Assembly: GCF_003057875.1 (NCBI RefSeq)
Contig: NZ_PYXZ01000002.1
Coordinates: forward strand, 558,254 to 622,253
DNA: 64,000 bases
DNA from: Nocardioides currus
GTDB taxonomy: Bacteria > Actinomycetota > Actinomycetes > Propionibacteriales > Nocardioidaceae
Direction of reading: 5' to 3'
Below the pieces are notes generated by a model. The model made no database searches. It was not told the DNA's origin and saw only the letters and a list, made by a program, of their open reading frames with translations. A program made the translations under genes and the position numbers. Below, piece after piece: positions 50,537-57,995 of this stretch. Positions within the stretch are counted from its first letter, which is position 1; the number at the start of each line of letters is the position of its first letter.

Positions 50537-51070
50537 TCAGGCCCACTCCAGGGCCACGCACTGCCAGCGACCCTCGACGACCTCGAAGCGGGCGGCGAGG
50601 GCGCGAGACCGCGCGCCGTAGCGCACGTGGGCCGACACCTCGAGGACCTCGTCGTCGACCAGGCTGGTGTGCGTGGAACGCAGCACCGGTCGCACAGCGC
50701 CCCGGCCGCGGCCCGACGCGGCCGTGGTGCCGGCCGCACGGATGACGAGCTGGGCGCGCCGGGCGAGGTCGGCGTGGACCTCGGGGGAGCAGTGCCGCAG
50801 CAGCTGGGCGCCGGGTCGGTCGCCGCAGGCGATCTCGACGGCGCAGGCCAGGTGGCGGCGCACGAACCGGTCCAGCCCCGCTCGTTGAGCGGGATCGGCG
50901 CTGACCAGGTCGGTCGGCCGGGTCGGTGGGCCGCCGGCCGCGCGCACAGGTCGATCGGTCTCCGGCGGGTCGAGGCGCGGGGTCAGGTCGAGGGCGAGCG
51001 ATCCCTGCACGCTGGCCACGGGGACGGCACGGCGCAGCGGGATGACGGTGGCGTCGGGCTGTGGAGTCAT
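50537..51070 (-). CDS. Rv3235 family protein
   Basis: A 177-residue protein of the actinobacterial Rv3235 family. A variable, low-complexity N-terminus (about 1-75) precedes the conserved domain: VHADLARRAQLVIRAAG, RSTHTSLVDDEVLEVSAHVRYG, and ALAARFEVVEGRWQCVALEWA. Function unknown. In mycobacteria Rv3235 is also close to secA. The ATG overlaps the LysM gene's stop (ATGA). Confidence 0.8.
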   Translation of the reverse strand: MTPQPDATVIPLRRAVPVASVQGSLALDLTPRLDPPETDRPVRAAGGPPTRPTDLVSADPAQRAGLDRFVRRHLACAVEIACGDRPGAQLLRHCSPEVHADLARRAQLVIRAAGTTAASGRGRGAVRPVLRSTHTSLVDDEVLEVSAHVRYGARSRALAARFEVVEGRWQCVALEWA

Positions 51071-51774
51071 GGGTGTGCCTCTCCGTGCGGTCGTGTCTCG
51101 AGGTCGAGCCCGGGGCGGATCAGGTCGGGGTCGCTGCCGATCGCGGCGCGGTTGGCGGCGTAGAGCTCGCGCCAGGCGTGGTCGATGTCGGCCTCGTCGG
51201 CTCCGGGGCCGAGGCGGGCGGCGGCGATCGTCCAGAGGGAGTCGCCCGCCCGGACCGTGATGGGTGATGCGGGCCCCGCCCGGACGGTGACGGGCGGTGC
51301 GGGCTCAGCGGGAGCCGGCCGCGGGGCGGCATGGCTGCTCGTGCGCGCGACGGCGCGGTCGGGCATCGGGAGCCCGACCAGGGACGGCTCGGCGGACCCG
51401 GTCCCGGTGCCGGTCCCGGTGCCGGTCCCGGTCCCGGCCAGGGCCGGGCTGCCCACGCCGGCGACCACGGCCACGCCGCAGGCGACCAGCACCAGCCGCC
51501 GGGTGAGGCCACGCGGCGGGCGAGCGGGGACTCGGCCCCGCACCACGTCGACCACGGTCGCGGTCGTCACGAGCCACAGCCAGGTCGCGCACACGCACGT
51601 CGCGGCGGCCGCCACGGCGACGAGCAGCTCCTCGAACGTGCCGTGCCACGTCGCGGCCGCCGCCAACGACGAGGCCGGGCCGCCGACGCCGGACCACGTG
51701 GCCAGCACCGCGGTCGTGACCAGCAGCCAGACGGCGAGTCCGCGAGTCGGTGCCGATTGCTTCCCCCGAGACAT
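51067..51774 (-). CDS. LysM-domain membrane protein
   Basis: A 235-residue protein: three hydrophobic helices (about 13-32, 49-70, 91-111), a GT-repeat/Pro-rich linker (residues about 112-125 are GTGTGTG...), and a C-terminal LysM domain (ITVRAGDSLWTIAAARLGPG, then WRELYAANRAAIGSDPDLIRPG). LysM binds glycan backbones of peptidoglycan, so the protein probably tethers the membrane to the wall. The ATG at 51774 follows AAAGG; TTG at 51780 is an alternative. It is first in an operon with the Rv3235-like gene. Confidence 0.8.
   Translation of the reverse strand: MSRGKQSAPTRGLAVWLLVTTAVLATWSGVGGPASSLAAAATWHGTFEELLVAVAAAATCVCATWLWLVTTATVVDVVRGRVPARPPRGLTRRLVLVACGVAVVAGVGSPALAGTGTGTGTGTGTGSAEPSLVGLPMPDRAVARTSSHAAPRPAPAEPAPPVTVRAGPASPITVRAGDSLWTIAAARLGPGADEADIDHAWRELYAANRAAIGSDPDLIRPGLDLETRPHGEAHP
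51399..51439. repeat. 12-bp short repeat encoding Gly-Thr
   Basis: The motif CCGGTGCCGGTC repeats in tandem within the LysM gene, encoding alternating Gly-Thr. It is likely slippage-prone. Confidence 0.8.
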
Positions 51775-51900
51775 CCTCAAACCTTTCGTTTGCGTCTGTT
51801 TGCGTCATTCAACGACGCTTTGGTGAGGACGTCAATCGGTTGTGCACAGGGCAGGTGCCACCACGGGAGCGTGGGCGTGACCTGGCCTAGGCTCGCCGTC

Positions 51901-52446
51901 ATGGCGCCGAACCCGTCGTGGGACGACCAGCTCTTCTCGCTCTTCGACGACCTCGAGGGCCAGGCCGCGGCGCTCTACGGCCTCGAGCGCGACGCCGAGC
52001 TGGTCGACCGCAGCCGGGCGGAGTACCACCAGGTCACGCTCGACTCACGGCTGGTGGCGAGCATGGGGGAGGACGTCGCGCTCACGGTGGCGGGCGTCGG
52101 CCGGATCGAGGGCGAGCTCCAGCGGATCGGCACCGGCTGGTGCCTGGTCAGCGGGCACGCGCAGGACTGGATCGTGCGGACGGCCCGCATCGAGGTGGTG
52201 CACGGCGCCTCGGAGCGATCCGTGCCCGAGGTGGCGTGGTCGCCGCTGCACCGGCTCGGCGTGTCGTCGGCGCTGCGCCGGCTGGCCGAGTCGCAGGTGC
52301 GCTGTGTCGTCCACCTGCTCGACGGCGGGCAGCACGAGACCGTCGTGCTCCGCGTGGGTGCCGACTTCGTGGAGGTCGGGTCGCCCAGTGACGTACCAGC
52401 CCTGATCGCCTTCGACGCGATCAGCGCGGTGCAGAGCCGGGACTGA
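51901..52446 (+). CDS. Conserved hypothetical protein
   Basis: A 181-residue cytoplasmic protein. The N-terminal helix (DDQLFSLFDDLEGQAAALYGLERDAELVDRS) is acidic; the rest is beta-rich (DVALTVAGVGRIEGELQRIG). The end is EVGSPSDVPALIAFDAISAVQSR. The ATG is 7 bases after TAGGCT (51888-51893), a leaderless start. I do not recognise a family, and neighbours (LysM, TatB) give no clear hint. Confidence 0.6.
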   Translation: MAPNPSWDDQLFSLFDDLEGQAAALYGLERDAELVDRSRAEYHQVTLDSRLVASMGEDVALTVAGVGRIEGELQRIGTGWCLVSGHAQDWIVRTARIEVVHGASERSVPEVAWSPLHRLGVSSALRRLAESQVRCVVHLLDGGQHETVVLRVGADFVEVGSPSDVPALIAFDAISAVQSRD

Positions 52447-52767
52447 TCAGGTGGCGTCGACGTCGTACGGCGGACGCTGGCCCTCGGCGAGGACGGGCTC
52501 GGTGGCGACGCGGGCGTCCTCGTCCTCCATCGCCTCGATGATGTGGCGGCGCACGATGTTGCGGGGGTCGAGGTCGCGCAGCTCGAGGTCGGCGTAGTCG
52601 GGGCCGAGCTCCTCACGGATCTCGTCGCGGGCGGAGTTGGCCATCGCCCGCGCCTTGCGCACCATGATCCCCGCCTGCTTGGCGAGCACGGGCAGCCGGT
52701 CGGGCCCGAAGACGATGATCGCCACGAACGCGATCATCGCCATCTCCGCCAGGCCGACTCCGAACAT
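52447..52767 (-). CDS. tatB: Sec-independent protein translocase TatB
   Basis: A 106-residue TatB-type protein. One N-terminal helix MFGVGLAEMAMIAFVAIIVFGP with the FGP hinge is followed by an amphipathic helix (LPVLAKQAGIMVRKARAMANS) and an acidic tail. TatB recognises twin-arginine substrates together with TatC. No tatA/tatC here. ATG is 7 bases after complement-strand TAAGTT (52775-52780). It lies next to mrp. Confidence 0.88.
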   Translation of the reverse strand: MFGVGLAEMAMIAFVAIIVFGPDRLPVLAKQAGIMVRKARAMANSARDEIREELGPDYADLELRDLDPRNIVRRHIIEAMEDEDARVATEPVLAEGQRPPYDVDAT

Positions 52768-52770
52768 GGA

Positions 52771-53916
52771 TCAGAACTTAGCGCTCGGGGTGAGACCGAG
52801 CTGCATGCCGGCCAGTCCACGACCGCGACCGCCGAGGCCCTCGGCGATCTTCGCGAGCTCGAGCGCGGCCGGAGCGGTGGGGTCGGACTCGACGATCGGC
52901 TTGCCGGCGTCGCCGCCCTCGCGCAGCGCCGGGTCGAGCGGGATGCGCCCGAGGACCTTGACGTCGTAGCCGAACCGCTGCGAGAGCGTCTCCGCCACCC
53001 GGTCGCCGCCGCCACTGCCGAAGACCTCCATCGTGGAGCCGTCGGGCAGCGTCAGGAAGCTCATGTTCTCCACGACTCCGATGACGCGCTGGTGCATCAT
53101 CGAGGCCATCGTGCCGGCCCGTTCCGCGACCTCGGCCGCCGCCTCCTGCGGCGTGGTGACGACCACGACCTCCGCGTTGGGCAGGTGCTGGCCCAGCGAG
53201 ATGGCGACGTCGCCGGTGCCCGGGGGGAGGTCGAGCATGAGCACGTCGAGGTCGCCCCAGAAGACGTCGGAGAGCATCTGGACCAGCGCCCGGTCGAGCA
53301 TCGGGCCGCGCCAGGCGACGACCTGGTCGCGGCGCGGCTTGAGCATGCCGATCGAGATGACGGACACGCCGCTCGCGGTCGGCACCGGCATGATCAGGTC
53401 GTCGACCTGGGTGGGCCGGGAGTCGGCGACGCCGAGCATGGCCGGCACCGAGTGGCCGTAGATGTCGGCGTCCACGATGCCCACCTTGAGGCCCTGCTTG
53501 GCCAGGCCGAGGGCGAGGTTGACGGTGACCGACGACTTGCCGACGCCGCCCTTGCCGCTGGCGATCGCGTAGACCTTGGTCAGCGAGCCGGGCTGGGCGA
53601 AGGGGATCTCGCGCTCGGCCTTGCCGTTGCTCAGGATGTCCTTGAGCCCCGCGCGCTGCTCGGGCGTCATCACGCCGAGCGTGAGGTCGACGCCGGTCAC
53701 GCCGGGGACGGCGGTCACGGCGGCGGTCACGTCGCGGTTGATGGTGTCCTTGAGCGGGCAGCCGGCGACGGTGAGGAGGACGGTGATCGCGACCGCGCCG
53801 TCGTCGGCGACGCTCACGGAGTCGACCATGTTCAGCTCGGTGATGGGGCGCTTGATCTCGGGGTCGTTGACCTGCGCGAGGGCGGCGGTGATCTGCTCGA
53901 TGCTGGGGGTGCTCAT
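52771..53916 (-). CDS. mrp: Mrp/ApbC-type P-loop ATPase
   Basis: A 381-residue protein. An N-terminal MIP18/DUF59 domain (about 1-95: TAALAQVNDPEIKRPITEL) precedes a P-loop ATPase (deviant Walker A KGGVGKSSVTVNLALGLA). DVLMLDLPPGTGDVAISL is Walker B. It acts as an Fe-S cluster carrier in many bacteria. The C-terminal region reads ENMSFLTLPDGSTMEVFGSGGG and lacks the CxxC motif used for cluster binding in E. coli ApbC, so cluster binding may occur differently. It is upstream of tatB. Confidence 0.9.
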   Translation of the reverse strand: MSTPSIEQITAALAQVNDPEIKRPITELNMVDSVSVADDGAVAITVLLTVAGCPLKDTINRDVTAAVTAVPGVTGVDLTLGVMTPEQRAGLKDILSNGKAEREIPFAQPGSLTKVYAIASGKGGVGKSSVTVNLALGLAKQGLKVGIVDADIYGHSVPAMLGVADSRPTQVDDLIMPVPTASGVSVISIGMLKPRRDQVVAWRGPMLDRALVQMLSDVFWGDLDVLMLDLPPGTGDVAISLGQHLPNAEVVVVTTPQEAAAEVAERAGTMASMMHQRVIGVVENMSFLTLPDGSTMEVFGSGGGDRVAETLSQRFGYDVKVLGRIPLDPALREGGDAGKPIVESDPTAPAALELAKIAEGLGGRGRGLAGMQLGLTPSAKF

Positions 53917-53949
53917 GATGGAGCCGAGTCTACGAGCCCGGCGGGCGCC

Positions 53950-54480
53950 TCAGGTCGTCGGTGGCTCATCCGGACCGTCGTCTTCGTCACCCCGGGCCAG
54001 CTCCTCGATGTCGGCGTAGAGCCCCCTGAGCTCGGAGCGGAGGAAGTCGCGGGTCGCGACCTCGCCGACCGACATGCGGAGCGAGGCGACCTCACGGGCG
54101 AGGAACTCCATGTCGGCGTGGGCGCGGGCGTTGGCCTGCCGGTCCTGCTCGGCCACCACCTTGTCGCGCTGCTCCTGCCGGTTCTGGGCGAGGAGGATCA
54201 GCGGAGCGGCGTACGACGCCTGCAGGCTCAGCATCAGGGTCAGGAAGATGAACGGGAACTCGTCGAAGCGCAGGTCGGGCGGCGCCAGCGTGTTCCAGCC
54301 CATCCAGACGATGACGAACAGGGTCATGTAGAGCAGGAACTTGGCCGTGCCCATGAACCGGGCGAACTGCTCGGCGAAGGACCCGAACGCGTCCGCGTCG
54401 TAGGTGGGGCGCCGCACGAGCGGCTGCCGGCCCACGTCGCGGGGGGTGTCGAGACGGGCGCGGGGGCGGGGCTCGCTCAT
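53950..54480 (-). CDS. DUF1003 membrane protein
   Basis: A 176-residue protein of the DUF1003 family. The N-terminal region has FARFMGTAKFLLYMTLFVIVW and the second hydrophobic segment IFLTLMLSLQASYAAPLILLAQNRQ, typical of the family, with a coiled-coil tail rich in Glu/Arg. Its start overlaps the stop of the MgtE-N/CBS gene (54477-54480), so the two proteins are probably made in equal amounts and interact. Confidence 0.85.
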   Translation of the reverse strand: MSEPRPRARLDTPRDVGRQPLVRRPTYDADAFGSFAEQFARFMGTAKFLLYMTLFVIVWMGWNTLAPPDLRFDEFPFIFLTLMLSLQASYAAPLILLAQNRQEQRDKVVAEQDRQANARAHADMEFLAREVASLRMSVGEVATRDFLRSELRGLYADIEELARGDEDDGPDEPPTT

Positions 54481-55760
54481 CCCTCACCCCCGGGGACCGG
54501 TCCGGTGATGGGTCCGGGCCGCTCGGCCTGGTCGCGCCAGTTGTCGGGCAGCATGTGGTCGAGCAGGTCGTCGACGGTGACGGCGCCCAGCAAGCGGCCC
54601 TCGTCGTCGACGACCGGCGCCGCGACGAGGTTGTACGTCGCCAGGTGGGCCGCCACCTCGTCGATCGTCGCGTCGGGCCGGAGCGGGTCCATCGAGTCGT
54701 CAAGGGCGGCCGCGACCAGCGTCGACGGCGGCTCGCGCAGCAGCCGCTGGATGTGGGCGGCGCCGAGCAGCTTGCCGGTCGGCGTCTCCAGCGGCTGGCG
54801 GCAGACGTAGACCAGCGCGGCGAGCGCGGGGGTGAGCTCGGGGTTGCGCACGTGGGCGAGCGCGTCGGCGATGGTGGCGTCGGGGGAGAGGATGACCGGC
54901 TCGGGCGTCATCATGGCGCCGGCCGTCTCGTCGGCGTAGGACATCAACCGGCGGACGTCCTCGGCCTCGTCGGGCTCCATCAGCGCCAGCAGGGTCGCGG
55001 CGGTGTCGGGGTGGAGGTCCGCGATCAGGTCGGCCGCGTCGTCGGCCGACATCTCCTCGAGGACGTCGGCGGCGCGCTCGGAGTCGAGCTGCTCGAGGAT
55101 CTCGACCTGGTCCTCCTCGGGGAGCTCCTCGAGGACGTCGGCGAGCCGCTCGTCGCCCATGGCGGCGACGACCGCGAGCCGGCGCTCCTGCGGGAGGTCG
55201 TGGATGACGTTGGCGGCGTCGGCCGGCCGCATCTCGCTCAGCGTGGCCATCAGGTGCGTGGCGCCCTGGGTCTCCTCGCGCCGGGCGAGACCCTCGACGT
55301 CGCGCCACTCGACGGTGTGGGTCTGGCCGCGCCGACGGAAGCCCTTGGACGGCTCCTGCACCGCGACGCGCGAGAGCACCCAGTCGCGGTTGCGGGCCTG
55401 CTCCATCGCCACGTCGTAGACCGTGCCCTGCACGCCGGTCTCGGTGATCACGACCCGGCGGTCGAGCATCTGGCCCATCACCAGGGTCTCGGTGCTGCGC
55501 TGCTCGAAGCGACGCATGTTGAGCAACCCCGTCGTGTAGACCTGCCCGCTGTCGATGTTGGTGACGCGGGTCATCGGCACGAAGATGCGACGCCGGCCGA
55601 AGACCTCCGCGACGAGCCCGAGCACCCGCGGCTGGCTGGCGGCCGACGATCGCAGGGCCACCACGATGTCGCGCACCTTGGCGACCTGGTCGCCCTGCGG
55701 GTCGAAGATGGGCAGGCCCACGAGTCGGGCCAGGTAGACCCTGGTCGGAGTGCTGCTCAT
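54477..55760 (-). CDS. PRC-barrel + MgtE N-terminal + CBS protein lacking the membrane domain
   Basis: A 427-residue soluble protein. PRC-barrel-like N-terminus (PIFDPQGDQVAKVRDIVV; about 10-90), the MgtE-N superhelix (about 190-290; RLADVLEELPEEDQVEILEQL and AADVLEEMSADDAADLIADL), then two CBS domains (MTPEPVILSPDATIADALAHV; IDEVAAHLATYNLVAAPVVDDEG). In MgtE channels these cytosolic parts gate Mg2+ transport, but the five-helix pore is absent here. The DUF1003 protein encoded next to it may supply the membrane part; this is inference. Confidence 0.85.
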   Translation of the reverse strand: MSSTPTRVYLARLVGLPIFDPQGDQVAKVRDIVVALRSSAASQPRVLGLVAEVFGRRRIFVPMTRVTNIDSGQVYTTGLLNMRRFEQRSTETLVMGQMLDRRVVITETGVQGTVYDVAMEQARNRDWVLSRVAVQEPSKGFRRRGQTHTVEWRDVEGLARREETQGATHLMATLSEMRPADAANVIHDLPQERRLAVVAAMGDERLADVLEELPEEDQVEILEQLDSERAADVLEEMSADDAADLIADLHPDTAATLLALMEPDEAEDVRRLMSYADETAGAMMTPEPVILSPDATIADALAHVRNPELTPALAALVYVCRQPLETPTGKLLGAAHIQRLLREPPSTLVAAALDDSMDPLRPDATIDEVAAHLATYNLVAAPVVDDEGRLLGAVTVDDLLDHMLPDNWRDQAERPGPITGPVPGGEG

Positions 55761-55865
55761 GCCAGGGAACGTTACCGGGGTCGAGCGTCGCGGCAGCGCG
55801 ACGCCACGTGAACGGTTCTGCCTTCAGATGTGGCCGTGCTGCTGACTTCACCTACTATCGGTGGT

Positions 55866-56279
55866 ATGGCACTTCTCCGGACCAGGACCGCCGCCGCGCT
55901 CGTCGCGCTGTGCGCCGCGACCGTGCTCACGTCGTGCGGCAACGAGGCCGACGGCGAGGCCGGCAGCGAGTCCGCCAGCGACCCGAGCTCGTCGAGCAGC
56001 CAGTCGCCCTCCGAGTCCACCAGCGAGAGCGCCGATCCCGGCACCTCCACCGAGTGCGCCGACATCTGGATCGACGGCCAGGAGCTGCCGGAGGACTACA
56101 CCTCCTGCACCGCCGACGGCGAGACGATCAAGCCGGCCAAGAAGCCGTGCGGCTACGGCGCGACGTTCCTCGAGCAGGACGGCCGCTTCTACGCCATGAA
56201 GGGCGGCCCGATCACGGACGCCGGGGACCTCGAGACCAACGAGGAGTACCAGCAGCTCCTGGCGACCTGCCAGGCCTGA
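55866..56279 (+). CDS. Small lipoprotein
   Basis: A 137-residue lipoprotein: signal peptide with lipobox LTSC (C24), a Ser/Glu-rich linker, and a small domain with four Cys (CADIW, SCTADGE, PCGYGATF, ATCQA), probably disulfide-bonded outside the membrane. Function unknown. -10 TACTAT (55853-55858) lies 7 bases before the ATG, suggesting a leaderless mRNA. Confidence 0.7.
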   Translation: MALLRTRTAAALVALCAATVLTSCGNEADGEAGSESASDPSSSSSQSPSESTSESADPGTSTECADIWIDGQELPEDYTSCTADGETIKPAKKPCGYGATFLEQDGRFYAMKGGPITDAGDLETNEEYQQLLATCQA

Positions 56280-56375
56280 CGGCAACGAAACCCGCTCCCG
56301 CACCATCTCAGGAGCACAGGCACGCCCACTCGAACCACACGCTCAGCGCTCACAAGCAAGGGGACACCTCACCAC

Positions 56376-57833
56376 ATGAAGTCACGCATGACCATCACGG
56401 TCGCAGCGTCGGTCCTGGCGGTCATCGCGCCGCTGACGGTGCTCACCACGCAGGCCAACGCGACCGAGCAGGCATCGGCGCCGACGACCACGCCGACCCC
56501 GGTCCCCACGACCCCGGTCCCGACCACCCCGGTGCCCACGACCCCGGTGCCCACGACCCCGGTCCCGACCACCCCGCCCCCGTCGACCCCGGTGCCGGTC
56601 CCGACGCCGACCGAGGACCCGACGCAGGACGCGAGCAAGTGGTCGCCCAAGGACGGTGTCCGGTTCAACGAGCCGCGTGACCCCAAGAAGTCGCACAAGA
56701 TCAACCGCTACATCCGCAACGCCATCGCCAACACCCCCAAGGGTGCGCAGATCCGGCTGGTGACGTGGAACTACAGCAACGCCCTCTACGTCAACGACCT
56801 GATCGCGGCGCACAAGCGCGGCGTCAGCGTCCGCATCATCATGGCCAACGGCCTGGCGCAGTCGCAGGGAGCGGGCAGCTACTACCCGCGCACCCGCGAC
56901 GCGCTCGCCAAGGGCAACAAGAAGCGCGACGCCGACATGACCAGCTGGTTCCGCACGTGCAAGAACTCGTGCCGCGGCACCGAGGGCATCCAGCACGGCA
57001 AGTTCTTCATGTTCAGCCGCACCGGCGGCGTCGACAACGTGGTCATGTCCACCTCGGCCAACCTCACCGACGCCGCGGCGTACGTCCAGTGGAACGACCT
57101 GCTGACGGTGACCGGTCGCCAGGTCACCTGGGACAACTACACCAAGGTCTTCAAGCAGATGTCGCGGGACAAGCCGATCAAGAAGGCGTTCTACACCTTC
57201 GACGACGGCCCCTACCAGGGCTGGTTCTTCCCCAACATGGGCCCGGTCAAGACCTACAACGTGATCCGGATGCTCGACCGCGTCCGCTGCAACGGCGCCG
57301 TCGGCGAGGCAGGCAAGAACGGCCACACCGTCATCCGCGTCTCGCAGGCCGTCTTCAACGGCAAGCCCGGCTCCGCGGTCGCCGCCAAGCTCAACTCGCT
57401 GCACAAGCGTGGCTGCAAGATCAAGCTCGTCTACGGCGTGCTCAACAACCTCTCGCGCCAGCGCCTCCAGGACATCCCGAAGAAGACGATCCTCGAGGAC
57501 ACCAACGGCGATCTGTACGTCGACCGCTACATCCACATGAAGGCGCTGACCATCTCCGGCGTCTACGACGGCAAGCGCTCCTCGCACATCGTCTACCAGG
57601 GCAGTGCCAACTGGTCGGGCATGAGCACGCTCTCCGACGAGCAGGGCTTCATCATCCGGAGCAAGACGCTGGAGAAGAAGTACTCGAACTTCATCGAGTA
57701 CCTCTACAAGAACCCGCCGCCGCAGGGCCAGAACCTGGTCAAGGAGATCGTGCTGCGCCAGATGCCCGGCTTCGATCCCTTCGCGAAGGTCCGCGACGAG
57801 ATGGGCATGGGGAAGATGAAGCCCTCCATGTGA
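56376..57833 (+). CDS. Secreted phospholipase D-like protein
   Basis: A 485-residue exported protein. Signal peptide about 1-28; a linker of PVPTTP hexapeptides (about 40-75). Two HxK motifs define PLD-like catalysis: GIQHGKFFMFSR (about 205-216) and YIHMKALTISGVYDG (about 387-401), each followed by the conserved Asn/Ser (STSANLTDA; QGSANWSGM). It may cut phospholipid, DNA or wall polymers outside the cell; the substrate is unknown. A strong hairpin terminates it at 57890-57921. Confidence 0.85.
   Translation: MKSRMTITVAASVLAVIAPLTVLTTQANATEQASAPTTTPTPVPTTPVPTTPVPTTPVPTTPVPTTPPPSTPVPVPTPTEDPTQDASKWSPKDGVRFNEPRDPKKSHKINRYIRNAIANTPKGAQIRLVTWNYSNALYVNDLIAAHKRGVSVRIIMANGLAQSQGAGSYYPRTRDALAKGNKKRDADMTSWFRTCKNSCRGTEGIQHGKFFMFSRTGGVDNVVMSTSANLTDAAAYVQWNDLLTVTGRQVTWDNYTKVFKQMSRDKPIKKAFYTFDDGPYQGWFFPNMGPVKTYNVIRMLDRVRCNGAVGEAGKNGHTVIRVSQAVFNGKPGSAVAAKLNSLHKRGCKIKLVYGVLNNLSRQRLQDIPKKTILEDTNGDLYVDRYIHMKALTISGVYDGKRSSHIVYQGSANWSGMSTLSDEQGFIIRSKTLEKKYSNFIEYLYKNPPPQGQNLVKEIVLRQMPGFDPFAKVRDEMGMGKMKPSM
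56503..56590 (+). repeat. 18-bp coding repeats (PVPTTP linker)
   Basis: Near-identical units starting CCCACGACCCCGGT encode repeated Pro-Val-Pro-Thr-Thr-Pro in the PLD-like protein. The copies differ mainly by CCC/CCG choices. Confidence 0.75.
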
Positions 57834-57889
57834 GGACGATCGTCACCTCCGCGTGACAACTCGAGGGCGCTCCCGCGCGTCACTCTTGG

Positions 57890-57921
57890 CAGGGGCCAGG
57901 CCGGTCGCGGTCTGGCCCCTG
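57890..57921 (+). terminator. Terminator of the PLD-like gene
   Basis: A perfect 10-bp stem CAGGGGCCAG (57890-57899) with CTGGCCCCTG (57912-57921) and a 12-base loop. Its right arm touches the direct repeats that follow. Confidence 0.65.
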
Positions 57922-57944
57922 TGACATTTGTGAACTACCGTGAC
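57919..57944 (+). promoter_or_regulatory. 9-bp-period direct repeats upstream of the RCC1-nuclease gene (candidate MtrA site)
   Basis: CTGTGAC (57919-57925), TTGTGAA (57928-57934) and CCGTGAC (57938-57944) share TGTGA/CGTGA and are spaced 9 and 10 bases apart. A -10-like TACCGT (57936-57941) overlaps the third copy, so the first two would be in the -35 region. The ATG lies at 57996. Confidence 0.4.
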
Positions 57945-57995
57945 AGGTGTTGCACAAGTTGCAGACGTTCCGTGCCGTCTAACCCGGAGGTAGTC

